Of a stretch of DNA of 64,000 nt, positions 1-12,800 are shown piece after piece; positions within the stretch are counted from its first letter, which is position 1, and the number at the start of each line of letters is the position of its first letter. The position numbers and the translations under genes are program-made. The stretch comes from Patiria pectinifera (lineage: Eukaryota; Echinodermata; Asteroidea; Valvatida; Asterinidae). Location: the NCBI GenBank assembly GCA_029964075.1, contig CM057129.1:12019430-12083429 (forward strand), given 5' to 3'. The notes under the pieces were generated by a model. The model saw only the letters and a program-made list of their open reading frames with translations. It ran no database searches and was not told the origin of the DNA.

Positions 1-736
1 ATATTTATTCCCATTCATAAATACCTTATCCGTAAAAAAATTTCAAATAATTCGTTCAAAAAATCCCAATTTTGTTCAAACAGTTCACTTCATGCTTTTT
101 GAGACATCCCTCTAGCAAAATAATGGAGTGTTCAGCTGGCGAGTAAGATGTAAACAACCCTTTTATGGAGATTGACGCGCGCGTAGCATGTTCTGCGCGA
201 TGTCACGCAGAATGCACCTGGGGCGTTGCGTTTTGAATTTAGAACTATAAAATTCTGACTCGCATGTAGTGTTGCGCATGCCTACATGAGGATTGTGAAC
301 GTTCAACCAATGAAACGGTAAGAGGCACTGGATTTTTAGGAGTCCACATTTTATTGTGACACTGGAAAAGTGTTTAAGACCAGCTAGCCATGTCTTTATC
401 ATCCGTTTATTTTTGAATTTACACTTTTCCATGCGAACGTATGCCCATTTGAAGTAAGCGATATTGCATACATGGACTGTAGGTCAAAACAGAGAAACTG
501 GTTGTTCAAATTTTGGGTAATTCTTGAATGGCAACACCTCTACAAATCATCCCAAAAATCACCTGTAGCTAGGTAAAATGCTGGTCTAAACTTAATGAAA
601 ATTTGTTCAGCCAATTTGTTCAGTGACCATTCAAACTACGACACACATGATGAAGTGAGAAACGATGTTTTTTTCTTTTTTTTCGGAACAGTTTTACGGT
701 TTAAATGTGTCACTCAAATCTGTTCTCTGTGTCCAG
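1..736. other. Upstream InR intron sequence with a MITE-like piece
   Basis: No coding exon was found. About 190-395 resembles the short elements at 16459-16615 and 30425-30605: it shares a TGCGCATGC box, a TGAACGTTCAACCAAT-like box and an end in TGACAC. It is probably a degraded copy of that family. Upstream InR exons are presumed to lie left of the window. Confidence 0.5.
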
Positions 737-887
737 TACAAAAATCACCGGTGCATTCAAGCGGCTGAATGCCCGCACTATTGGAAGCTGCACAACGGAG
801 AGTGTATCGAGGAATGCCCCACCAGTTTCATCACCAACATTACCAATGCACGCTACTGCCAACCGTGTGATGGTCCTTGCCCTAAAG
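737..887 (+). CDS. InR: InR exon: end of furin-like cysteine-rich domain
   Basis: The acceptor is tgtccag before 737 and the donor is GTATGG after 887. It opens in phase 0 and ends in phase 1. It encodes cysteine-spaced sequence ending in [13 protein letters not shown], which matches the C-terminal end of the cysteine-rich domain of INSR/IGF1R. The GPCPK/VCE junction with the next exon is conserved across the family. Earlier exons are outside the window. Confidence 0.93.
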
Positions 888-3800
888 GTATGGAGATGGG
901 TGATGAAGGGGCGCGGAACGGGTCGGGGAGGGGTGAAGAGGGGGGAGGGCTAGGGGGCAGGGGCAGGGTGGAGCAGGGGTGAGTAAGGGGTTGGGCAGGG
1001 GTGGAGAAGGGATGGAGAAGGGGTGGAGCAAGAGTGGAGCATGGTTGGGACGGGCGGAGAAGGTATGGGGAAGAGGTGGAGAAGGGATGTGGCTGGGGTA
1101 GAAAGGGGTGTGGCTGGGGTGGAAAAAGGGGTTAGGCAAGGGGAAAGGGTTCTGCGGGGCATTGAAGGGTTGAGGCCGGGTGGTAAAGGGGTTTGGCAAG
1201 TGTGGAGAAGGGTTGGGCTATCCGCTCCGTTCACAAGTACCCCCTCACCGGCAAAGAAGGAACAGTTGGGGGTGACCGACCGACGCCATTTTGCCTGACT
1301 GTAATTCATTTGCCGCGAAGCGCGGCCACTGCGTGTAGGCCTACATAGTACAAATCCCCTGGTGTACGTGCGTCACAAACAAGGAACGGTGCGCGTCAAC
1401 CAGCCAAATGTCCCGCCCATGGGACGTCATTGCTAGGTAAAAGGGTGCCCTCTTTTGTCGGTATGGGTGGAGGAGGGTGGACTGCAGAAGGGTTGGACAG
1501 AGGTCGAGAAGGACACTGAAGGGGTACAATGTAGGTCAGGGGCAGAGAAGGGATGAGGCAGGGAGGGTGAAGGGTCTGAGCTTAAATGGAGAAGGCATGG
1601 GGAAAGGAGTCCCCATAGGCATGGGTAGAGGATTGGGGACAGGGTGGAGTATCGGTAAGTGCAGAAAAGGGATGGAGCAGGGGTAGGGGGAAGAGCTTGG
1701 GTGGAGAAGGGGAAGGGCTTGGGTGGAGAAGGGGAAGGGCTTGGGTGGAGAAGGGGAAGGGCTTGGGTGGAGAAGGGGAAGGGCTTGGGTGGAGAAGGGG
1801 AAGGGCTTGGGTGGAGAAGGGGAAGGGCTTGGGTGGAGAAGGGGAAGGGCTTGGATGGAGAAGGGGAAGGGCTTGGGTGGAGAAGGGGAAGGGCTTGGGT
1901 GGAGGAGGGGAAGGGCTTGGGTGGAGAAGGGGAAGGGCTTGGGTGGAGGAGGGGTGGAGCAGTTGTGGGATAGGGTTGGGCCAAATGTGGAGCTGGGGTG
2001 GGGGAAACGTGAAGAAGCTGTGGGACAGAGGTGGAGAACCTATTGATGTACTGAAGTTGATTTAATCGAAATGGTTTCATCTCTGCTCTGTTTTAGAACC
2101 TTTTCTGATTGCTTTTCCTTATTTCTGATTGTATTCTTTGATTCTTCAGTTTGTGAAGGCCGCATGGTAGTCAACTCCGTGGGGGACGCAGCAAACTTGG
2201 CCGGCTGCACCATCATCAACGGGTCCCTGGAAATCGGCATCCGGAGTGGAAGTAAGTGGTTTTGATGGGTCGAAATCCAATCTCACTGTGACTTGCCTTA
2301 AAAATTGTGAGTTCTATTGAAAAAAGGACTTAAAAGTTCTCTTCAAGTTTTATTAATTTGTAAGTTTTTACTTCATCTGAATTAGTGGTGTACATCGGAT
2401 CCAAGTACCCGACCGCTGATGCCAGGAACCGGTTCCAGATTATGGGACTGGGTACCTGTAACCAACTTTACAAATTACTCAGTAGCTTCTCAGACAATGA
2501 AAAAGAAAGGTTTTGAAAACCATTTGTGGGGAATTTTTTTTTTAGGGTCTCAAATTAGTCTGATTTTGAAACTTTGTTCTATTTGAAACCTTGTTCTATT
2601 CTTGTTCTATCCTTCATGTTGCTCGCAATTAAGAAAATCAAAGACCTCAGTGATGTGCCTAAGCAACACTGATTACTGTGTCTGCGATTGTACATTTTCC
2701 CTCAATCACGAAGTCACGTTCCATTTTTCCTACTTGTACATGTATGTCGAAAATCAGAATCTGTCTTTCTGCCCTGGTGGAGTACGTGCACATGCACATG
2801 TACGTACCGGTAGTCAAATTATTTCACATTTTGTACCTTTTTAAAATTCTTGCTATTGCCATTGTTGAAGGTTGCTCCTCAGTTTAAAACAAACAAAAAC
2901 ACTGACATCGGTAACATAAATCTGAAACTGTCCTGTCCCGACGAATGGTCCAATTATTTCACCTTTTGTAATTGTCTTGCTAAAGCCTGCGGCACATTCG
3001 CTGAAGGTATATGTACCGGTACATGTATGTAGCTCCTAAAATTAAAAAAGAACACTAACATAGCTGAAATATGCATGTGAGATTATGAAGACCCCCCTCC
3101 CCCTCCTCCAAAAAAATACAAATAAAAATAATATTAAGGTTTGATATAACTTAAGCCACAAGGTAACAGGTGGAATAGCGGACATCTATGGTCCAGCATC
3201 CTTGGATGTAAAGCTTCTTTCCCGCCCACGCTCAACCAAATATTTTCAAAGATTTGAATCAAGTACATGACAAGTTAGACATTTGAAACAGTTAAGAATG
3301 ACTACATGTACATGTTAACAAAATGACTGTTACTGACTGTCATCTGGAATATCGTACTACAGGGTCTTCTCAATGGAAAATAGTAAAGTTTGACCGTCTA
3401 AAACCAAAATAATATTTGGGTACACCTGTGTCACTCCTAATACTTTGGGGTTTTGTGTACAAGCTAAATACAAGTGCCGATGACAAGAAATTCACTCATT
3501 TTCAAAGTTAACTTCTGCCCCTTGAAATGCACGCCTAGGAGTAATTGGTTCATGATGGCATGATGTCATTTGTTAAAGCGTGATGATTGGATGAATAGTC
3601 CATCTCGCGAATAAGTAATCTCGATAAGTCAAACTCAAAACAACTTTTAAGTCAAACAAAGAATCCATTCCCATAGTATAACAAAGATATACAAGCCTGC
3701 TTGACTCCAAACTCTGCTGAAATCAAATTTTGAACCTGTTCCCTTGAGGTTTGACGTAGGGAGATTTCACTGTATTTGAAATACAGGACTTGCTTATTGT

Positions 3801-6800
3801 TACCTAAAATCCACACGGTTTCAGCCCAGTCTAAATCTGACAGTTCCAATTTGGATCGCATTTTGTGATGTCTCCTATTCGGATGCATGTGATGTTTTGC
3901 AAGGAGTAATGTCATATTTATATCTCACAATATATCAACCAGATTGACAGGCCCGACAAACAAACAAACCAGCCCAGCATGAGCTGCTCCCATTCCACCC
4001 AACTTGCCCCTGTTCCATCATCGACCTCTCTCGCGGTCACGAGCCCCTAAAGTACAGCCCTAGTGGTCCCATAGTCTCCCAAAGTACACCCACAATTAGC
4101 TGACCCCCAGAGGAGGGAGGAACCCAGTGGAGCCCAGAGACCTTGGTACCCACAAGGGGGCCAATTTGGTGGGGGAGCTGGGTAAAACAGAAAGTTGCCA
4201 AGTACAGAAGAGAGTTGCTGGTTTACCGGTTAAAGTGTGTACATTGCTTGTGACTGGTACTCGGCTAATTTTTGCAAAGCGTAAAAAATTGCTAAATAAC
4301 ACCTTTCTCCATGAAATTGTCATTCACCTGCCAAAGACATGGCTCTGTTCATAATTACTGACTAACCTGGGCTGTTAATCCAGATAAAAAGGTACATACA
4401 TACATAGTCCCAAAGGGGGTAGAACCACAATGTATAGGGTAGTATCCCAAAGGGGGTACGGTAGGACCTCATATAATTCCAAAGGGGGTAATAGCTTAAA
4501 GGTGATCCATTCAAGGGGGTTACTTAAAGGGAAAACGCAACATTTGCAAACATCAAAAAATAAAACTACCAAATTATTTTGAAATACCTTGCTGGACTGT
4601 TAGTGAATGACAGTCTAAAGCATCCTGTAAAATCATGGCACCTGGTATACTGTCATTTTCAAGAAAAGTGGTATTTTTGTATCAATTTCCAACAATGGTC
4701 GGCCGACCCGCGTTGGAAAAAAACTGGCTTATTTCAAATACTGGCCCCAATTGACCATATTTAGACTAGTTACCCGGTATAGTCTTCATTTGTTTGCAAT
4801 CGATTACACACATGTGAACGGGTACAAGCCAGATAGACTGGTTCCCTGACCTTACAATTCCCCATCGTTTATAAATTGCTCTGTTTCATTTTAAATGGAG
4901 TCAGGGAACCAGACTACAGGAAAATGATTGTTTTTCTTGGATTTTGTAGCATCTACGAACCCAAAAAGTCAGTGTAACAATATTTGCTATATATTACCAA
5001 CCACCCATATCCATCCATTTCTGAAAATTACAGCAAATGCAAATGATGTATATTCCCTTTAAGACAACATATTTTTTTTCAAAGAGGGTAAGACCACTGT
5101 TATCCCAAAGAGGGTAATAAGACCACATATCACCCCAAAGGGGGTAAGACCACACATTATCCCAAGGGGGGTTGACAACATAATTATCCCAAAGGGGGTA
5201 AAACCTTGAAGGACTGGTAAAGAAACTCTGAAGTGGGGTTAATCCTTAGAGGGGGTAGACCTTGGACTGATTCTAAATCTTGATGGGTGATTTTGTTTTT
5301 ATCAGAGATTTCAAGTTACTGTGGTTTCACACTACTTTAAATACTTGATATCGTGAATCTTGCTCAGTCTTACTAAAGTGGTATAACTTTATTTGAAATG
5401 TCCCTGGGATTATTCATGGCTGTCAGAAACCATGCAGGTACAGGTAGTTCCATGAAGAAACTTAGCAAAATATCTTTCAAAACTTCACACAAAAACAACC
5501 CCCAAAAATTTAAAATTAAAAACCTTACCTGGACTAAAGATTTGGACTGATGCCACATGGCCTACAAAAGTATTCCGTCGTGGCATTTCGAAGAAAACTG
5601 TGGCATTTGGAAGATCATTATTAATTTGTGGGTTACATTTGAAGATCTTGACACAGCTTGTTTTTTTTTTTGGGGGGGGGAGGGGGGGTATATTGTTTGG
5701 ATGAAAGCTTTAGTAAGAGTACCAGTAGAGTAGGAGTTTCAATATACATTAAACGAAAGTAAATTTGGCCTCAGGTCGACCTGCGATTTTCTTAAAAATG
5801 CGCCGCAACGGAACCATCGGCATCAAGCACAGGTCACAAAACTGAGAAATTGTATGACTATTGTGGAACTGGCGGCATTTTGGCACAAAATAATTGCAAC
5901 CATGCTCATGTCACCCACAACGCAACGACAATTCTACCGGTACCACATACTGGTAGAGAGTCATGTGACCTCCTTAACGATAGCGGATAATGTTCATTCA
6001 GCCGTTTTTGCTGATTGGCTGCATGACTGCAATTGATTCCCTGCACCTGTCGGGAACACGTCGCAGAAGTTGAATTTTTTCTACTCTTGCGACTGTTGGT
6101 TTTTTATAGTGCCGACTGATGCCAATTCGGGCGATTCACAATGCAGTGCACCGTCAAGAGTTTGCCACGGAGAGTTCATTTTTCCCAGTGCATTGTGGGA
6201 GATGGTCGACAAATTCGCAGCGTGGGACATTTGAAATTGTTAGTTTTTCCGGTCAGTAGTTTCGTAAGCGTATAATTGGAGTGTACGTTTGCCCTTTTCT
6301 TTTCTTTTTATCAATGTGGTGTTTTTTGTAAGGCGGCAGAACGCTCTGCCCCAATCTATAACAAAATAGCTCAAGTTGTCTAATGATACTCGTTCAAATG
6401 GGCCATGTTTTGTCATCCGTAAACTTGAAAAATGGACTCTCCATGGCAAACTCTTTGTGGCACACTGCATTGTGAATCACCCAAATTGCCAATGGTCTTA
6501 ATATCGTTGCAGTTACTGTACACTCAGGTCGCACAAAATTGGCAACTCACTTCGAATAGCTCAGGCGCAGCCTGAACCTGAAGTCAGTTGCGGACTGTTC
6601 TGTGTCGTTGCAGCAAGGTCGTCCTGAGAGTGGCTGAAGAATTTCAATAAAAAATCCTCCACTGACTCATTACACCAGAGAAACAATCATTTTTTTTTTA
6701 CCAGCTCGGTCTGATATCTTAAACATCTGTGCACCAATGAGAGTTAATCTTCATGTGACGAGAATATCATATGAAACTCCGGTAGATGATTTTTTCAATT

Positions 6801-9800
6801 TGGAAAAAATTTGGACGACGTGATAATGAAAACAAGGCCTGGATTTCATGTGTTTTTTTTGTCTAGGAGAGAAAATGACTTGTGTGTAGGGGTACGGCTT
6901 TAAAGGGTTTATGTACTGGATTTTTAAAAATTTTTAATGCAATCCTCTAAATGTACCTCTGTGTTGCATTTAGCTTTATTTGTAATCTTCATATTGTCAT
7001 TTTAAGGGCATTTGGGTGCCTTTTGGGTATATGTGACCGGCTCCACAAAAAAGGGTATTATGTCGCAACAAGTGAAATTGAGTTATATAAATGGTTGGAA
7101 AGCCCACAATGTAAGCTTTCATTTGGTATATAATAGAGCTCCGTAGCCCCTCCCGTTCTGAAAATATGACGTATTTGCATATTAATTATTTCCATTGAGT
7201 CGAAATTACATAACTGAGAAAACAGGCTTTGAAATAGCTGGCTTTGTTGTAGAACAATCGAACGATGCACACAAAATGGTTGTTTTTTCCAATTTGTTCA
7301 TCAAAATCAACATTTCTGTAAATGAAACCTGAAACTGTAGGTATCAAAGATGTCATTCAAGACAAAAAAATGAAAATCAGACTTTGATGAAATTTTCACC
7401 CTCTCAATGTTGAGCCAGCCATTACACAATAATGCTGAGTGCGACTTAATACCCTTTGTGGAGCCGGTCACATATGCTGATGCAAATTTCCATATTCATG
7501 AGCAAAACTGTGATGTCATTCAAAGCAGAAACTTCAGTTTCTCATCTGCTTCAAAATAAAAAGTCACTATAATTTTTAGGGGTTTGCTGTGGTTACTTTT
7601 CTGCTTGCCGTTACTTCATTGTTCTTTCAGTATACAATGCGAAAACTTTATGCAAAAATGTTAGCCTAGATCCATCCGCCGAGCTCATGAATAAAAGTTA
7701 TACCCTAAATATATTCTATATTAGAGAGTTCTGAGAGCCATAAAATTGGGGAATTGAAGAAATATGACAATGAACCGCTGGCCCGAACTTGGGGCTTCCA
7801 ATTCTGAGCATTTTGGATGCAATTGGGCTCGAAAGTGGCGCTATTTTGCCATGTTGTGGAGGGATCGTTTTTCAAGATGGCTTCTTTTCCGTTTTGGGAA
7901 AAATAGGGGTCGTCTTCTTTGGGTGAGAATTTCTCGAAAACTCAATGGTCAACCCACCAAAACTTGAAAAGAAAATGAAAGATGCCATGTCGATCATCAT
8001 TTTTCTGTGCAGCTTAAATATTATACTTGTGAGAGTTCTGAGTATTTTTAAAAGAATTTTGAAGTATGGGCATTTAGCACTAGTGGCTATGGGAATTTTA
8101 ATACAGTGGTGCATCCTAAAGTGACATTAGTTATCAGGAAAAGCATGAAACATTTTAACCTTTTAAAATCGTGCACGTTGCAAAAATTTTACCAAAAAAG
8201 GGATATCTCACAGTTTTTATACATGTATACATGTACGTGTTCATCTTTTCAAACCGTGGACGAAAAATACAAGAGAACAAAAGAGAACAATATCGTCCAC
8301 GATTCCCAGCATACGTCCGCGATTGGGGTCGTGTACAAAACCTATGGGAGTCTTCCTAAAAAGTACAAAGAGTACAAACAAAAGAGGGACAATAGGACGT
8401 CCACGATCAACGGTGAACACATGTTTGCGTGTACGTGTACATGTGCAATTCAGAGGAATGGATAATATCTGTTGCAAATATGCTCCAGTGTAAAATTCAT
8501 GTCAAGGAACCTTTAAGTTTTGAGTGATAGATCCCCCAGACACAATTCAATTGTGGGACAGGCTCCCCTACAGAGGCTAGGGAGAAGGCCGGCCTTGCAG
8601 GGGCAATCTGCAGGGAGCAGGGCTGTGGAAACATCAACCAATTTGTTACAAAATGAAAGCGGGAGGAAAGCTGTAATATGCGGTTGAGTGTTATTCGCAA
8701 GTGTATCAATTATGTATTTTTTTCTGTTCCAATTCCAGTCACAAACAACTGTGACCGATTTGACTCTTATGTTGTTCCATAGAAATGAGTCGCTGTGGTT
8801 TGTGAGTTTTTTTTGTATTTTTCGGGGGGAGGGAGTTCTGTAGTGACTTCTGAAAAGAATTGAAGTCACAAAAGAGCCAGTCGAAACTGATCAACACAGA
8901 TGCACAAACAGGGTTGTTGCGCTGATTGCAAACGGGATAGAAATTGTAATTAAATCGGGACTTTGGTGGATCATCCCAAGCCATTAATTTCATTCTTATT
9001 CTTAGACTTGAATGCAAGACCAGTAATGGAGAGCTATTACGATAGCTGTTCTAAACGTCTGAAGACTCGCTTTTAGAATTTCTTCAATTCTTTTTGAAAA
9101 ATGTTTATATGATATGTTAGGACGTGTCCTGGCCTGAGTTGCACACAGGCTGTGGTATCTCTAATGGACCATTTCATATACATGTAACGCTAACTCCCTA
9201 GGGTGATTTGCTGGGAACCTTCCTCGTCCTTGCAAATCCCAACACCATATGGTAAACTGTGCACATAAACAGTTGGACTCTGTTTATTTGTGGTATGCCT
9301 AATTCCACGTAAAACACAGTCAGTTTTACTGGGGTCTAGGGTAAGAATTTCAGGGAACATCTGTACTGGGGAACATAGGTATTGGGGAACATAGGTATGC
9401 AGCCAGTTTACTAGTGCAGTACTCATCCTGACAGATTCCAACAATTCCTGGTGTTAGAGTTTGGCTGGTTGAGGATCGTTAATAAAACAATTTGCTCATG
9501 AAAACAAAAAAGGCTCTTGAAATTTGGTCCAGAATCCTCCAACTGATTTGGAGGGGGCATCTCTTGCGCAGTTGAGCTATTTTCGTGGCTATTTTGTTTT
9601 ATTTAATCATTTGAATAAACTATTTTTAATGTGAATTCCATTTTGATGCACACAAAACGAAAAAACATGTCCCATAAAATCAACACTGGAATTGGCATGG
9701 GAACGTTAGAACGCGTCTGAATATCTTGTCTAGAAGCAATTGGCCAGGTCTTGACCCATTACAACTACATGGGAACAAGCTGACAATAGACCTAGCCGTA

Positions 9801-12800
9801 GCTCTTACGGACGCTGAGCCACGCTGCGGCAGCATATACAAGTGGGGCTACCGGTATGTCCCATCACCACTCTGTGATTGCGGTGAACCTCAGACGATGC
9901 ACCACAGCATAGTGGAGGACCGTCTGCTCAATCACCCGCCTGGATGGGGGGCAATGCAGTCCTACACCAAGCTGAGGAACAGGCTATTGAATGGCTGACG
10001 GACATTAGAGATCAGAAACAGCATACGACGACATCATCATCATCAGCTCTGGAAGCCTGTTTCCGACACGTCATCAGAACCAAGAAACGGGGTTCCCGGC
10101 CACTCTGAAAATCAGGGAAAACCTGGAAAATGAGTTTCATTTTTCCAGTCAGGGAAAACTAAAGGAATTTAGGAAGAAACACCAGATACATGTATCAGAG
10201 GAAACTAGGGCAATGTGACAGTGACCCAGAAGGGAAAGGTGTTCACCAGTTTGGCGTATGTGCGTCTTGTACCATGTGTCCAAGTTGTGTTCATTGACTG
10301 ACTGGCTATGGTGGCTTGTTAGTGCTTACATGTACAACGTATATGCAGTGAATATTACACACCTCTCTAGACAATAACATTTAGCTGTGCTATATGTACC
10401 TCTTGACTTCCCAGCAACTTTGGTATTAAAAGTGAACATGTTTCTCATGGTAATTTGGAAAAGCGGAAAAAACTTAGGAATTTTGTTTTCATAAAGTGCT
10501 GGTAACCCTGAAGAAAGCATTGTTTGACTGGTCAAAGATTAACCCTAACCAAACTCAACCCATCAAACTCCAATGGCATGTTTTGTTGGAATCTGTCAGG
10601 ATGGGTACAGTACCCCTAAACTGACAGTCTTTTACATTGGGTTGGCACACCTCCAGAATGTAAGTCAGAAATATGTGTGTGCAGTTTCCCATATTGTGTT
10701 GGAATTTGCCAGGATGGGTATGGTTCCTAGTAAATCATGCCAGGGAGTTAGGGTTAATTATCTCTTGCTTAAAAGCTGATCTAAAGGGTGCCAACAAAAC
10801 AATAATGTACATGTACATGTACAGCTCCAACTCCAACTTCCATACCGGCAGCTTTTATAATATGTTACATATTGTTGGGTGCACCACGAAGTGACGTATT
10901 GTCTATGGACTTTCTGCACATGATAGGTCACTTCATGGTGCGACCAGCGATATAATATACAAGCTCATTTAAACTTGTCGGGCATCTCAACAACTTGTTG
11001 ACAAATGTGCCGTGGGCCTGAACTTAAGATTTCCATTTTGTTCTTTGCGCAAACAGCCAACATCATGAAAGAGTTTGAGAAGAACCTTGGTATGATTGAG
11101 GAAGTGACTGAGAGAATTGTCATCAGGATGGCCTACTCTCTCGTCAGTCTCAACTTCTTGAGACGTCTCAAGCGCATCGGCGGAACCTCTCTGGAAAACG
11201 GGTAAGTGGTTAATAGTGTTGTAGTCGCGTCAGACACATATACAGGGTGAGTAATAAAAAAACGAAACACAAATTTCGGGACCATTGTTTTAGTGAAGTT
11301 CTGCATGTAGCACTTTCAAAATCTAGGATATGAAAGCCCAATTCATCAGCTTTCCTTTAGTACAAGAATCATTCACATCACTAATGTACTTTTCAAGTTA
11401 CGGGGTTTTAAACTAAATCACTGTTTTAAAGTTCTGTCCACGGATCACTAAAAAGGTGTGTGTTCTTTCAGCAAAACGAAAAACAATTCACACACATCCG
11501 TATGTGATTTGTTTTCATTTTGCTAAAAGAACACTCAACGGCGGTTGTGTTTAAAATTCCTTAACTTGAAAAGTACATGAGTGATTCGAATGATTCGTGT
11601 ACTAAAAGAAAGCTTATGAATTAGACTTTCATATCCTAGATTTGGAAAGTGCTACATACAGAACTTCACTAAAATAATGGTCCCGATATTTGGGTTTCGT
11701 TTTTTTTTACTCACCCTGTATAAGTCCATATTTATTTAAAACTTTAACTGTGTGTGATACCCTCAATAGAATCAGAATAAAACTTCATCGGTCAAGTTAC
11801 CATAATTTTATCTCGGTTTGCCTTCGCCAGGTTGTACTCCTTTTACCTGCTGGACAATCGGAATCTTCAGCAGCTCTTTGACATCCGTAACTACCCCAAC
11901 ATCACCATCGGCAACGGTTCCCTCTTCTTCCACAACAACCCCAAACTCTGCGTCTCCAACATCACCACGTTTGAGTCCCAGGTCAACTTTCTGGTCCCGC
12001 CCAAGAGCAACAACTTTGGAACCAATGGCGACCAAGTAGCATGTAAGGATCTTTCAGTTGTTGATTTCGCTGGACCTTAAGGGCTCTGGCTGATTGGGCC
12101 ACTGACTGACTGAGTGTCAATCTCAGCTAACTGGGAAGCATGTATACCGCTCAGTGCTGCTATGTCAGCACAAAACCAGCTACATAAAAAATCAATCACA
12201 ATAGGCTTAATTCACAGTCGGCCATATTAAATTGAAAGTGAGGTAAATCTTCATTTCTGGAACTTGCAATAGAAATGGACATAATGAAATAAAGATAATT
12301 ACAAATTAATACCAATCTGCTCTGATGAATAATTTAAAATTTGTGAGTAATTATACGCTAATGTTTTAAGCCACATTTAAAGAAAAATTGAAAGTGAGGC
12401 TTGGAACGCATAAATAGTCTGGCACCATCCCATTCAACAGTTTACAAGGCCCATTTACACAAACGTGATTTTGTCGCAACGACTAAGTTGTGCGGCAGTG
12501 TCGCACACGCGCATGTGCGAATGAACAAATACGCGATATGTTGCGCGATTTTTTTAATTAGCGCGATAAATCGTACGACTTTGTCGCGTATATATATGTA
12601 TATTCGCTCATTGGTTTGTGCACATATATAAAAATGCGCGAAATTATTGCGAGACAAAATCACGTGTAAATAATATTCAGGGAACATGATCAATATGGCT
12701 TCCTGGTGAATAAGGTTAATAATAACCTCTGCCCTCAAACGCACTCGTTTACTCCTGGGTGAAGAGAAGAAAATAGTGATAAAGTATCTTGCCTATGGAC

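Larger units (their letters stand above)
2252..11056. other. InR intron, 8.8 kb, repeat-rich
   Basis: This contains the CCAAAGGGGGT clusters (4407-4525, 5078-5205), inverted-repeat elements at 6126-6486 and 7032-7472, a dispersed repeat at 7857-8115, a LINE fragment at 9726-10060 and a short hairpin at about 10877-10946. Between these I saw no recognisable exon. The reading frame joins directly from 2251 to 11057. Confidence 0.8.

Noticed and set aside
882-1309. Open frames on both strands just after the first exon
   Set aside because: They arise from the purine-rich composition and overlap no conserved protein; the InR donor at 887/888 is clear.
1659-2065. Overlapping Gly/Glu/Trp-rich open frames
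   Set aside because: They are the three frames of the 22-bp minisatellite; the region is intronic to InR.
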